The notes beneath the pieces are model-generated. The model was given only the letters and a program-made list of their open reading frames with translations, was not told where the DNA came from and searched no databases. The position numbers and the translations under genes are program-made. A DNA stretch of 13,428 bases, from positions 1-13,428 of the forward strand of contig DFDL01000055.1 in assembly GCA_002367715.1 (NCBI GenBank). The letters are read 5' to 3'. Positions 4,724 through 12,502 of the stretch are shown here, in pieces (the stretch's first letter is position 1; each line of letters starts with the position of its first letter). Source of the stretch: Actinobacteria bacterium UBA3028. GTDB taxonomy: Bacteria > Actinomycetota > Actinomycetes > Nanopelagicales > Nanopelagicaceae.

Positions 4724-7048
4724 TTAGAGATTGCCCTGAAGTTGCTCAAGCACCTCTGGCATCTGTTCAGCATTTATTAGCACAGTCCTAGCCTTTGAAC
4801 CCTCAGTAGGGCCAACTATTCCTCTACTCTCCATTAAATCCATCAGGCGCCCAGCTTTTGCAAAACCAATTCGTAATTTTCGTTGCAACATAGATGTCGA
4901 ACCAAATTGCGTTGAGACAACTAATTGAACTGCCTGCAAAAGTAAATCTAAGTCATTGCCGATATCATCTTCAATAATGTGAGCTTTTATTGGCGCAGTT
5001 AAATCAAGTCGATATACCGGTTGCAGTTGAGATTTCACATGGTTAACAACCGCTTCAGTCTCGCGCTCAGAGACATAAGCTCCTTGAATTCGAACCGCCT
5101 TACTTGCTCCCATTGGTAAGAATAATCCGTCACCTTGGCCCACTAGTTTCTCGGCGCCAGGTGTATCCAAAATAACTCTTGAGTCAGCAAGGCTTGAAGT
5201 AGCAAAAGAGAGTCGCGATGGGACATTTGCCTTTATTAACCCGGTAACAATGTCCACACTCGGGCGCTGGGTTGCAATTACCAAGTGAATTCCTGCGGCC
5301 CGCGCAAGCTGGGTAATTCTTACAATTGACTCTTCTACTTCGCGAGCTGCAATCATCATTAGATCTGCAAGCTCATCGATTATTACAAGTAAATATGGAT
5401 ACGGCTCTAGTACCCGTTCACTGCCTTCGGGCACAGTCAGCTTTCCGGATCGAACAGCTTTGTTGAAGTCATCGATATGTCTAAAGCCAAATGCTGAGAG
5501 ATCGTCATATCGCATATCCATCTCGCGCACTACCCAAGCCAATACATCAGCTGCCTTCTTCGGGTTTGTGATAATCGGCGCAATTAAATGTGGAATACCT
5601 TCATAGCTAGTTAGCTCTACTCGTTTAGGATCAATCATTACGAGGCGAACATCATCTGGGGTCGAGCGCATAAGTATTGAGACAACCAGAGAGTTAATCA
5701 TCGAAGATTTACCGGCGCCGGTTGCACCAGCTACTAATAGGTGTGGCATCTTTGCTAGATTTGCGCAGATAAAATTACCCTCTACATCTTTGCCAAGTGC
5801 AATAACCATTGGGTGTGGATCATTTCCAGCGACCGACGAGCGTAGAACATCGCCAAGGGCGACGATTTCACGGTCAGTATTTGGAATTTCGATACCTACC
5901 GCGGATTTACCAGGAATTGGCGAGAGGATTCTTACATCGCCACTTGCAACTGCATATGAAATATTCTTTGAAAGCGCTGTTATCGCCTCAACTTTTACGC
6001 CACTTCCAAGTTCTACTTCATAGCGAGTAACAGTTGGTCCTCGCATGAATCCAGTAACTCGGCATTCAACTCCAAATTGTTCAAATACTTGAGTTAGGGC
6101 GGCAACAACAACATCATTTGCCTTTGACTTCGCCTTTGAGGTGGGTCCCGTTTTAAGTAAGTCCATTGAAGGAAGCTCATACTTCACGTCTGCAGTCAAT
6201 AACATCTGCTTTGCATGTTTTGGCACAGTCGGTGTTGAAATAGGAACCACCGTTGGCTCTCTAGAAATTTCTACTGTGAACTCTTCATCAAAGCTCTCTT
6301 CATCGAGCTCGTCTTCATCTTCACCATGGTTAAAGCCTTGAACCAGAGGTGTCTCAAATGGTGGGGTATCTGATATTTCAAAATCTTCTTCTAGCCTGGC
6401 CGCTCTGGCATCTGAAACTTTATTACTGCCCCAATGAAAGAACAATGCGATTCGAGACATAACCTTTGAAACTGGCGTCGCGGTAATAACTAGAATTCCA
6501 AAGAATAAGAGAATAAATAAAATTGGGATGGCAAGAACTATTGTGACCAGTGCGACAAGTGGAGTTGAGATTGCATAACCAATCCAACCGCCACCACCTC
6601 TCATTGCACTCTCAGTTGTACCGATAGAGCCATTTAAAATATGGAGCAATCCAGTAATCGTAATCAGAAGGACAAAAGTCCCAACAATTATCCGCCCGGT
6701 TGCTCTCGAGTCATCTGGTGTTTTGAAGAGACGGAAGGCGAAATAGATAAAGATGAGTGGTGCAAGAATTCCTAGGCGTCCTACTAATCCAAAGACTGCG
6801 GCATAAATTCCGTGACCAACAACATTGTCTAAGCTAAACCAGACACCAGCTGCTGCAACTAGGCCGAGGATAAATATTAAGAATGCGATGCCATCTCGCT
6901 GATGAGCAGGATCTAAATCTTGTGCGCCACGAAAAATAAACCTCACAGATGAACCTATGGTCTTAGAAATAAAGCTCCAGATAGCCCCGAGCCAGCCGCC
7001 AACGCTATTGGAAGATTTACTTCTAGAACTTCTCCGCTTAGCCGCCAT
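4724..7048 (-). CDS. ftsK: DNA translocase FtsK
   Basis: A 774-residue septal DNA pump. About four membrane segments lie at 53-72, 80-107, 119-138 and 155-192. A strongly acidic linker follows (about 218-262, with EDEDELDEES), then the FtsK alpha/beta motor with Walker A GATGAGKS at 441-448, Walker B LLVIIDELAD at 553-562 and the ATQRPSVDIVTG segment at 592-603. The C-terminal gamma winged helix (about 700-760, MLQRKLRIGFAKAGRLMDLME) reads polar KOPS-like sequences. The ATPase is placed at the division septum and clears chromosome ends, working with XerC/XerD. The linker is short, giving a compact protein compared with other actinobacterial FtsK. The gene is 68 bases downstream of rnj, its usual neighbour. 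Only a weak AGGG precedes the ATG (7046-7048). Confidence 0.96.
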   Translation of the reverse strand: MAAKRRSSRSKSSNSVGGWLGAIWSFISKTIGSSVRFIFRGAQDLDPAHQRDGIAFLIFILGLVAAAGVWFSLDNVVGHGIYAAVFGLVGRLGILAPLIFIYFAFRLFKTPDDSRATGRIIVGTFVLLITITGLLHILNGSIGTTESAMRGGGGWIGYAISTPLVALVTIVLAIPILFILLFFGILVITATPVSKVMSRIALFFHWGSNKVSDARAARLEEDFEISDTPPFETPLVQGFNHGEDEDELDEESFDEEFTVEISREPTVVPISTPTVPKHAKQMLLTADVKYELPSMDLLKTGPTSKAKSKANDVVVAALTQVFEQFGVECRVTGFMRGPTVTRYEVELGSGVKVEAITALSKNISYAVASGDVRILSPIPGKSAVGIEIPNTDREIVALGDVLRSSVAGNDPHPMVIALGKDVEGNFICANLAKMPHLLVAGATGAGKSSMINSLVVSILMRSTPDDVRLVMIDPKRVELTSYEGIPHLIAPIITNPKKAADVLAWVVREMDMRYDDLSAFGFRHIDDFNKAVRSGKLTVPEGSERVLEPYPYLLVIIDELADLMMIAAREVEESIVRITQLARAAGIHLVIATQRPSVDIVTGLIKANVPSRLSFATSSLADSRVILDTPGAEKLVGQGDGLFLPMGASKAVRIQGAYVSERETEAVVNHVKSQLQPVYRLDLTAPIKAHIIEDDIGNDLDLLLQAVQLVVSTQFGSTSMLQRKLRIGFAKAGRLMDLMESRGIVGPTEGSKARTVLINAEQMPEVLEQLQGNL

Positions 7049-7052
7049 AATG

Positions 7053-7077
7053 GCTAACCCTAAAGCTTTGGATTAGC
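7053..7077 (-). promoter_or_regulatory. Hairpin immediately before the ftsK start codon
   Basis: GCTAACCC (7053-7060) pairs with GGATTAGC (7070-7077) around nine bases, an eight-pair stem with one wobble pair in the - strand RNA. The stem ends four bases before the ftsK ATG and contains the only AGGG that could serve as its ribosome binding site. If it forms, it would hide the start region from ribosomes arriving independently. Pairing is seen in the sequence; a regulatory role is inferred. Confidence 0.35.
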
Positions 7078-7116
7078 TCGCTATCTAAGGCGCGCCGTTA
7101 AAAACTATCTACTGAC

Positions 7117-8799
7117 TTACACCTCAATAACTACAGGCACAATCATTGGTTTGCGGCGATGCTTATCTCCCACCCAACTTCCAACTGTTTTTCTAACAAC
7201 TTGTTGGAGTTGATTTGTTCCATTTATTCCATTAGCAACTGCTGTTGCAAGCGCCTTCTCAATCATCCCAGTAACTTCATTAAAGAGGGCGTTATCTTCA
7301 GTAAATCCACGTGCATGGATATCTGGGCCTGCGACAATCTTTCCAGTCTGAGATTCAATGACAACTACTACCGAAATAAATCCCTCTTCACCAAGAATTC
7401 GTCGATCCTTTAGTGAGCTCTCGGTTATCTCACCAATACTCTGGCCATCTACATAAACAAATCCAACTGGAATTGCTCCGGCCACATCGACATAACCATC
7501 GGTCATATCAACGACGATGCCATTTTCAATTACTAAAGTATTTGTTCTTGCAACGCCCGTCTTAATTGCAAGTTCGGCATTTGCCCGGAGGTGGCGCCAT
7601 TCACCATGAATTGGAATTACATTCTTTGGCTTCACTATGTTGTAACAGAAGAGCAGCTCACCAGCAGATGCATGGCCCGATACATGAACCATTGCGTTTC
7701 CTTTATGGACAACATTTGCCCCAAATCGCGTTAGCTCGTTGATTACTCGATAGACCGGATTCTCATTGCCGGGAATTAGCGATGAGGCCAAGATTATGGT
7801 GTCGCCCTTTCCGACTTGAATCTCATGATCGCCATTTGCCATTCTAGATAGCGCAGCAAGAGGTTCGCCTTGTGATCCAGTACAGATTAAGACAACTTTG
7901 TCGCCATAATCTTTTAGGTTTTTGGAATCGACAAGTAAGTTAGGCGGAATCTGCAAATATCCTAAATCTTCAGCCAACTTCATATTTCGAACCATGCTCC
8001 GTCCAACGTATGCGACTTTGCGACCATGGCTCTCTGCGACATCGATAATCTGTTGAATTCTATGAACGTGAGAGGCGAATGAAGCCACAATTACACGCCG
8101 CTCAGTCTGGCGAATTACCCGATCTAATACCGGACTTATTTCGCGCTCTGATGTTGTAAATCCTGGGACATCAGCATTAGTTGAGTCGACCATAAAGAGA
8201 TCAACGCCCTCTTCGCCTAATCTGGCAAAGGTTGCTAAATCTGTTATGCGTGAATCTAGTGGAAGCTGGTCCATCTTAAAATCTCCGGAAGCAAGAACTA
8301 AACCGGCAGGCGTTCTAATTGCGATTGCAAGTGCATCTGGAATCGAATGATTTACTGCGACAAACTCTAATTCGAATGGTCCAAATTTCTGCTTCATCCC
8401 TGCTTTTACTTCTATCATCGGCGCAGTAATCCGTCGCTCTTTGAGCTTTGCACCAATAAACGCGAGCGTTAACTTAGAACCAACTATTGGAATATCACTT
8501 CGTTCGCGAAGTAGGTAAGGAACAGCGCCGATGTGATCCTCGTGGCCATGGGTAAGTGCCACTGCAACTACATCGTCTAACCGCTCTCTAATATATTCAA
8601 AATCAGGAAGAATTAGATCAATTCCTGGTTGGCTCTCTTCGGGAAATAGAACTCCACAGTCAACAACTAGTAATTGTCCTTCATACTCAAAGACGGTCAT
8701 ATTGCGACCGATCTCGCCTAAGCCGCCTAAGGCAACAATGCGAAGAGTTTTTGGCGCCAGTTTTGCGGGATACGGTAAATCAGGATGCGGATGATTCAT
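7117..8799 (-). CDS. rnj: Ribonuclease J
   Basis: A 560-residue metallo-beta-lactamase/beta-CASP RNase. After a short proline-rich N-terminus, the core starts at LRIVALGGLGEIGRN (19-33). The zinc motif HGHEDH is at 84-89, followed by further metal-site residues around VNHSIPDA and SGDFKMD. The beta-CASP domain carries MVDSTNAD, ASFASHVHR, CTGSQGEP and HVSGHAS, and NVIPIHGEWRHL follows. The C-terminal domain ends at VVIEV. RNase J has endonuclease and 5'-3' exonuclease activity in mRNA turnover and rRNA maturation. The ATG shares one base with the dapA stop (TAATG), so the two are translationally coupled. dapA-rnj is a common actinobacterial pair. No extended N-terminal arm like that of mycobacterial RNase E is present. 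Confidence 0.96.
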   Translation of the reverse strand: MNHPHPDLPYPAKLAPKTLRIVALGGLGEIGRNMTVFEYEGQLLVVDCGVLFPEESQPGIDLILPDFEYIRERLDDVVAVALTHGHEDHIGAVPYLLRERSDIPIVGSKLTLAFIGAKLKERRITAPMIEVKAGMKQKFGPFELEFVAVNHSIPDALAIAIRTPAGLVLASGDFKMDQLPLDSRITDLATFARLGEEGVDLFMVDSTNADVPGFTTSEREISPVLDRVIRQTERRVIVASFASHVHRIQQIIDVAESHGRKVAYVGRSMVRNMKLAEDLGYLQIPPNLLVDSKNLKDYGDKVVLICTGSQGEPLAALSRMANGDHEIQVGKGDTIILASSLIPGNENPVYRVINELTRFGANVVHKGNAMVHVSGHASAGELLFCYNIVKPKNVIPIHGEWRHLRANAELAIKTGVARTNTLVIENGIVVDMTDGYVDVAGAIPVGFVYVDGQSIGEITESSLKDRRILGEEGFISVVVVIESQTGKIVAGPDIHARGFTEDNALFNEVTGMIEKALATAVANGINGTNQLQQVVRKTVGSWVGDKHRRKPMIVPVVIEV

Positions 8800-9695
8800 T
8801 AGTTAAGTTTTACTCCACCTTGTCGTAGGTCCTCCCGCAACTGCGCAATCTGCGCAACCGTGGCATCGACAAGTGGCAATCTAGTAAATCCGCCAGGTAG
8901 GCCCATTTCATTTAGTGCGGCCTTAGTCAATATCGCACCTTGGGTGCGGAAGGTTCCGGTGAATACCGGTAATAATTTCTGATGAATTGCCAGTGCGCCT
9001 TCGCTATCTCCGGCAAACCAAGAATCTAACATTTTGCGAAGATCGCCGCCGACTGTGTGGCCGCAAACAGAAACGACTCCAACTGCTCCAACAGAGAGTA
9101 GTGGCAGATTTAAGATGTCATCTCCTGAATAAACTGGGATTCCAGAGCGCTTTATAACCCAAGAAGTTGCTGCAACATTTCCCTTAGCATCTTTAAGGGC
9201 GAGGATATTTGGATGTTCAAAGAGCTCAACAATGGTATCTGATTCAATTTCGATACCTGTGCGCCCAGGAATGTCGTACATCATCACTGGAATATCTGTC
9301 GCATCTGCCATCGCTCGAAAATGTGCAGCGATTCCGGCCTGTGGTGGCTTGTTGTAATAAGGAGTTACAACTAGAAGTGCATCGGCGCCAGCCTTTGCTG
9401 CTCGCTCTGCCTGCACAATCGAGTGTGAGGTCTCATTATTTCCAGCCCCAGCAATTACCTGAATCTTTGCGCCAACAACTTTCTTTACAGCGCTGACAAT
9501 TTGATCTTTCTCACCATCACTTGTGGTTGGAGCTTCACCTGTTGTGCCATTTACGACAATTGAATCATGGCCAGTAGAAACTAAGTGTGAAGCCAAGCTC
9601 TCGACGCCAGCCCAATCAATCTCACCACTTTTTTTAAATGGCGTAACCATGGCGGTAATTAACCGGCCAAATGGTGGAGTAATACTCATGTCCAT
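8799..9695 (-). CDS. dapA: 4-hydroxy-tetrahydrodipicolinate synthase
   Basis: A 298-residue class I aldolase of the DHDPS family. GTTGEAPT is at 50-57, TPYYNKPP at 111-118, the catalytic tyrosine Y140 in MMYDIPGRTG, and the Schiff-base lysine K168 in LALKDAKGN. It condenses pyruvate with aspartate semialdehyde, the first step committed to lysine and diaminopimelate. The size is normal for the family. No Shine-Dalgarno is visible before the ATG at 9693-9695, 24 bases after thyX. An in-frame ATG two codons later (9687-9689, MSITPPFG) is an equally plausible start. DapB, the next enzyme of the pathway, is encoded about 2 kb away at 11753-12502, so the pair is clustered but interrupted by thyX, azlCD and a redoxin gene. 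Confidence 0.95.
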   Translation of the reverse strand: MDMSITPPFGRLITAMVTPFKKSGEIDWAGVESLASHLVSTGHDSIVVNGTTGEAPTTSDGEKDQIVSAVKKVVGAKIQVIAGAGNNETSHSIVQAERAAKAGADALLVVTPYYNKPPQAGIAAHFRAMADATDIPVMMYDIPGRTGIEIESDTIVELFEHPNILALKDAKGNVAATSWVIKRSGIPVYSGDDILNLPLLSVGAVGVVSVCGHTVGGDLRKMLDSWFAGDSEGALAIHQKLLPVFTGTFRTQGAILTKAALNEMGLPGGFTRLPLVDATVAQIAQLREDLRQGGVKLN

Positions 9696-9719
9696 AGGTT
9701 ACACGCTATTTGAAGTGCC

Positions 9720-10472
9720 TTATGGCGCAATACGTCCTGATTTTTCGAATGCCGCATAGGTCATAGGCATTAATTCCGCAAAATGCTTCTCCATTTTCTC
9801 GGCAACCATCTCAATTTCACGTTGTGGATATGAAGGAAAATGCGATCCTTCACTAGACGTCCGAAGTGATAGGAAGTTCATCAAGGCACGAGCATTCATA
9901 GTCACATACATTGAAGAGTAGAGCGTTACTGGAAGTACGGCTCGGGCAACTTCTCGGGCAACGCCAGATTCAAGAATTTTCTGATAGTTCTCATATGCAA
10001 CTATGCAGGTCTCTTTTATCGCCTTCACTGTTATCGCCAACTGCTCAGGAGTTCCATCAATAAAGGTATATGCACCGGTCTTCCCGACCTGGACCAATTT
10101 GCGATCTGCATTTGGAATATAGAAAACTGGTCGAAGTTCTCGGTAGCGCCCGCTCTCTTCATTATATGAAGCGATGCGGTGTCGCATAAATTCACGGAAT
10201 ACAAATATCGGCGCTGAGATAAAGAAGGTCATGGAAGTATGTTCGAATGGACTTCCATGGCGTTCGCGAGCTAGGTAATTAATTAAGCCAGCATCACGAT
10301 CGCTTGACTCACCTATCTTCTCTAAAGTCGTCTCACCCGCAGTTGAAACTCTTGCTGCCCAGATAACATCAGCATCACTCGCACTGGATTTAACCAACTC
10401 AACAGTCATATCGTCTCGAAAGATAATCTCATGCTTGATATCTTCTTGAAGTTCAGGGGTATCGGTATTCAT
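9720..10472 (-). CDS. thyX: Flavin-dependent thymidylate synthase
   Basis: A 250-residue ThyX. The defining motif RHR-x7-S is RHRIASYNEES at 97-107, preceded by HGSPFEHTSMTFFI (72-85) and followed by SGRYREL and, near the end, FLSLRTS. ThyX makes dTMP from dUMP using methylenetetrahydrofolate as carbon donor and FAD/NADPH as reductant, replacing ThyA. The ATG at 10470-10472 is the first gene of the thyX-dapA-rnj series and diverges from azlC across 56 bases. The - strand TAGGGT ends seven bases before the ATG and a TATATA overlaps it upstream, so the mRNA may be leaderless or nearly so; an AGGG in the same place could alternatively act as a weak ribosome binding site. Confidence 0.96.
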   Translation of the reverse strand: MNTDTPELQEDIKHEIIFRDDMTVELVKSSASDADVIWAARVSTAGETTLEKIGESSDRDAGLINYLARERHGSPFEHTSMTFFISAPIFVFREFMRHRIASYNEESGRYRELRPVFYIPNADRKLVQVGKTGAYTFIDGTPEQLAITVKAIKETCIVAYENYQKILESGVAREVARAVLPVTLYSSMYVTMNARALMNFLSLRTSSEGSHFPSYPQREIEMVAEKMEKHFAELMPMTYAAFEKSGRIAP

Positions 10473-10528
10473 AGGGCGACCCTATATAAGGCCGTGCCTA
10501 ACGCCTTGTATTAGGGCATACTTTCGGC
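10473..10528. promoter_or_regulatory. Divergent thyX / azlC promoter region
   Basis: Only 56 bases separate the two start codons, so both promoters must lie here or overlap the genes. Toward thyX, TAGGGT (complement of 10479-10484) and the overlapping TATATA fit -10 elements placed about seven bases before the ATG. Toward azlC, TACTTT (10519-10524) ends four bases before the GTG. Neither side has a good -35, and neither gene has a strong Shine-Dalgarno, so leaderless transcripts, common in Actinobacteria, are the simplest reading. No operator palindrome stands out. Confidence 0.42.
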
Positions 10529-11170
10529 GTGTCAGTGAAGCGAGATTCATTTAGCGTCTCTTTAACAGTAGGCGCATATGGCAGTGCATTTGGGGCTGCA
10601 GCCGTAGCAGCAAATTTTTCAGTTCTGCAGACCTGTCTACTCTCACTTCTGCTCTTTTCGGGGGCTTCACAATTCGCTGTCGTAGGGGTAATTGCCGCAG
10701 GTGGTACTCCAATTAGCGCAATTGCAACTTCGACTCTGCTTGGAACTCGAAATGGTCTATATGGGCTTCGCCTAGCGCCGATTCTTAAACTACATGGATG
10801 GCGAAGATTTCTCGGTGCCCACCTAACTATTGATGAATCAACTGGAGTCGCACTAGCGCAAAATAAAGATGACGATATGCGAAGAGGTTTCTGGTACACC
10901 GGTGTTGGCGTATTTATTTTCTGGAATCTATTTACCTTGGCTGGCGCCCTTGGCGCACAAGCAATTGGTGATCCAGCTGCATGGGGACTCGATGCTGCAG
11001 TACCAGCTGCATTTCTTGGCCTGCTCTGGCCGAGGCTAACTGATCGCAAAGCCTGGGTGTTGGCAGGTTTTGCAATTTTGCTCGCACTTTCTCTGACGCC
11101 ATTAGTGCCAGCCGGAGTCCCAATTATCTCGTGTGCACTACTTGCAGTAATTATTGGTTGGCGCAGATGA
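10529..11170 (+). CDS. azlC: AzlC-family branched-chain amino acid permease, large subunit
   Basis: A 213-residue polytopic membrane protein of the AzlC/BrnF family. Family marks are FSGASQFAVVG (43-53), the RNGLYGLRL stretch (74-82), HLTIDES (98-104) and several hydrophobic helices in the C-terminal half. With AzlD it forms a two-component exporter; the best-known example, BrnFE of Corynebacterium, exports isoleucine, leucine, valine and methionine. Substrate here is not shown by sequence. The GTG start (10529-10531) is the first in frame after the divergent gap; a second GTG two codons on is possible. Its TGA overlaps the azlD ATG by four bases. It is on the opposite strand to every other gene except azlD, breaking the usual actinobacterial block, which suggests later insertion. 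Its base and codon use do not look foreign by eye. Confidence 0.9.
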   Translation: MSVKRDSFSVSLTVGAYGSAFGAAAVAANFSVLQTCLLSLLLFSGASQFAVVGVIAAGGTPISAIATSTLLGTRNGLYGLRLAPILKLHGWRRFLGAHLTIDESTGVALAQNKDDDMRRGFWYTGVGVFIFWNLFTLAGALGAQAIGDPAAWGLDAAVPAAFLGLLWPRLTDRKAWVLAGFAILLALSLTPLVPAGVPIISCALLAVIIGWRR

Positions 11171-11475
11171 GTACGTTCTGGATTGCAGTTATTGGTTCAA
11201 GCGCCCTTGCCTTCACAACGAAATTTCTTGGTGCATCAGTTCCACAATCAGCTCTAGGTCACCCAAGAGCGCTTCGAATTAATAATTTAGTACCGATTGC
11301 GCTATTAACTGCCCTAGTTGCGGTAAGCACATTTGCTGATAAGTCCAGGCTGGTCTTGGATAATCGAGCACTAGGAATCTCTGTCGCGGTGGTCCTGTTG
11401 ATTGCTAAAGCGCCATTTCCACTTGTAGTGGTCGGGGCTGCTCTTACTTCTGCTCTTGCCTATCGCTACTTTTAA
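11167..11475 (+). CDS. azlD: AzlD-family branched-chain amino acid transport subunit
   Basis: A 102-residue membrane protein with about four hydrophobic segments (roughly 2-17, 39-55, 67-84 and 86-99) and the AzlD-like stretch ALRINNLVPIALLTALV (35-51). AzlD/BrnE is the small partner of AzlC/BrnF, and both are needed for export. The start is the ATG at 11167-11169, inside an ATGA overlap with the azlC stop. The open frame extends 12 codons further upstream, but that part lies within azlC and begins with an unlikely cysteine-rich sequence. The TAA stop (11473-11475) interlocks with the stop of the opposite-strand glutaredoxin gene, so no terminator separates the two. Confidence 0.88.
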   Translation: MSTFWIAVIGSSALAFTTKFLGASVPQSALGHPRALRINNLVPIALLTALVAVSTFADKSRLVLDNRALGISVAVVLLIAKAPFPLVVVGAALTSALAYRYF

Positions 11476-11732
11476 AGAATCTTTAGCGCTTCTAACTTAG
11501 CTTTTAAATCGTTATCTGATGGTTCGGTCAGGTGGGTGCCATCACTAAATACAATCACTGGAATCGATTGCATGCCGCCATTTATTTCAACAACCTTATC
11601 GGCTGCTGACTTATCTGCTTCAACATCGACATAGGTATATTCAACGTTATTAGAGTCCAAGAAGCGCTCAGATCTACGGCAATCGCCACACCAATCAGCT
11701 CCGTACATTAGAACACTGGCTGAATTATCCAT
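11472..11732 (-). CDS. Glutaredoxin-like (mycoredoxin/NrdH-type) thiol oxidoreductase
   Basis: An 86-residue thioredoxin-fold protein with the redox motif WCGDC (C15 and C18) followed by RRS, a YVDVE strand end, and the cis-proline loop QSIPVIVF (P58). Size and motif fit the actinobacterial glutaredoxin/mycoredoxin group, which works with mycothiol or thioredoxin reductase to reduce protein disulfides. CGDC differs from the CGYC of studied mycoredoxin-1, so the electron donor is uncertain. The ATG (11730-11732) has a good GAGGA Shine-Dalgarno about seven bases upstream and lies 20 bases after dapB. Co-transcription with dapB and the M16 peptidase gene is likely. Its TAA overlaps the azlD TAA on the other strand by four bases (11472-11475). 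Confidence 0.87.
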   Translation of the reverse strand: MDNSASVLMYGADWCGDCRRSERFLDSNNVEYTYVDVEADKSAADKVVEINGGMQSIPVIVFSDGTHLTEPSDNDLKAKLEALKIL

Positions 11733-11752
11733 TTATTTTCCTCTGTGATTTC

Positions 11753-12502
11753 TTAGCTTAGATCTATATAGTTTTCAAGCCCATAGGTGAACCCTGGGTA
11801 CTTTGCGATGTTTCGAATTGCCAATAAGACACCAGGCATAAATCCGGTTCGATCAATCGAATCATGGCGTATCGATAAAGTCTCACCAACATCTCCCAAA
11901 ATAACTTCCTGATGAGCAACCAATCCATTTAAGCGAATCGAATGAATGTGCACATCACCAATCTTTGCACCTCGCGCGCCTTCAAGCTTTGAAGTTGTGG
12001 CATCTGGCATCGCAACCTTATTTACACTCCTTCGTGATTGATTTATCAAATCTGCTGTGCGCGCCGCTGTTCCAGATGGCGCATCCACCTTCGCCGAATG
12101 ATGCAACTCAATTATCTCAACTGACTCAAAGTACTTTGCAGCTTTTGCTGAGAACTGCATCATCAAAATCGCCCCGAGCCCAAAGTTTGGTGCAATTAGC
12201 GCTCCTACCTTTGGATTAGCCGCTAACCAAGCTTTGATCTGATCTATCTTTGCTTCATTAAATCCCGTTGTACCTACTACGGCGTTGATTCCATGAGTAA
12301 TTGCAAATTCTAAATTTGCCATTACAGAATCTGGATGGGTGAAGTCAACAACCACCTCTGCCTTACTTGTTACTAAATTTTCTAGTGAATCTCCTAAGTC
12401 AAGTGCAGCAACTAGATCAAGATCTGAATTTACAGATATCGCCTTTATGCTCTCTTGTCCCATCCGCCCTTTCGCGCCAAGGATTGCGACTTTGATACTC
12501 AT
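11753..12502 (-). CDS. dapB: 4-hydroxy-tetrahydrodipicolinate reductase
   Basis: A 249-residue enzyme. The dinucleotide-binding GAKGRMG is at 9-15, VVDFTHPDS at 51-59, GTTGF at 77-81, APNFGLGAILMMQ at 104-116, and the signature ELHHSAKVDAPSGTA at 132-146. The last holds the catalytic histidine (H134) and lysine (K138) that act on the dipicolinate ring. It reduces the DapA product to tetrahydrodipicolinate with NAD(P)H in the lysine/diaminopimelate pathway. The ATG (12500-12502) overlaps the stop of the M16 peptidase gene (ATGA), implying translational coupling. A peptidase-dapB neighbourhood is common in Actinobacteria. Confidence 0.96.
   Translation of the reverse strand: MSIKVAILGAKGRMGQESIKAISVNSDLDLVAALDLGDSLENLVTSKAEVVVDFTHPDSVMANLEFAITHGINAVVGTTGFNEAKIDQIKAWLAANPKVGALIAPNFGLGAILMMQFSAKAAKYFESVEIIELHHSAKVDAPSGTAARTADLINQSRRSVNKVAMPDATTSKLEGARGAKIGDVHIHSIRLNGLVAHQEVILGDVGETLSIRHDSIDRTGFMPGVLLAIRNIAKYPGFTYGLENYIDLS

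Noticed and set aside
8497..8512. Perfect six-pair hairpin ACTTCG/CGAAGT with a TTCG loop inside rnj
   Set aside because: It lies wholly within conserved coding sequence (LLRERSDIP) far from either end of the gene, and a stem this short is expected by chance; no evidence of a regulatory role.
10498..11049. 183-residue - strand open frame opposite azlC
   Set aside because: Arg/Pro/Ala-rich composition and no recognisable domain; the + strand frame is a clear AzlC with membrane segments and family motifs.
11131..11166. N-terminal extension of AzlD by 12 residues (MCTTCSNYWLAQ)
   Set aside because: It lies inside azlC, has no ribosome binding site and is not AzlD-like; the ATG in the ATGA overlap with the azlC stop is the normal start.
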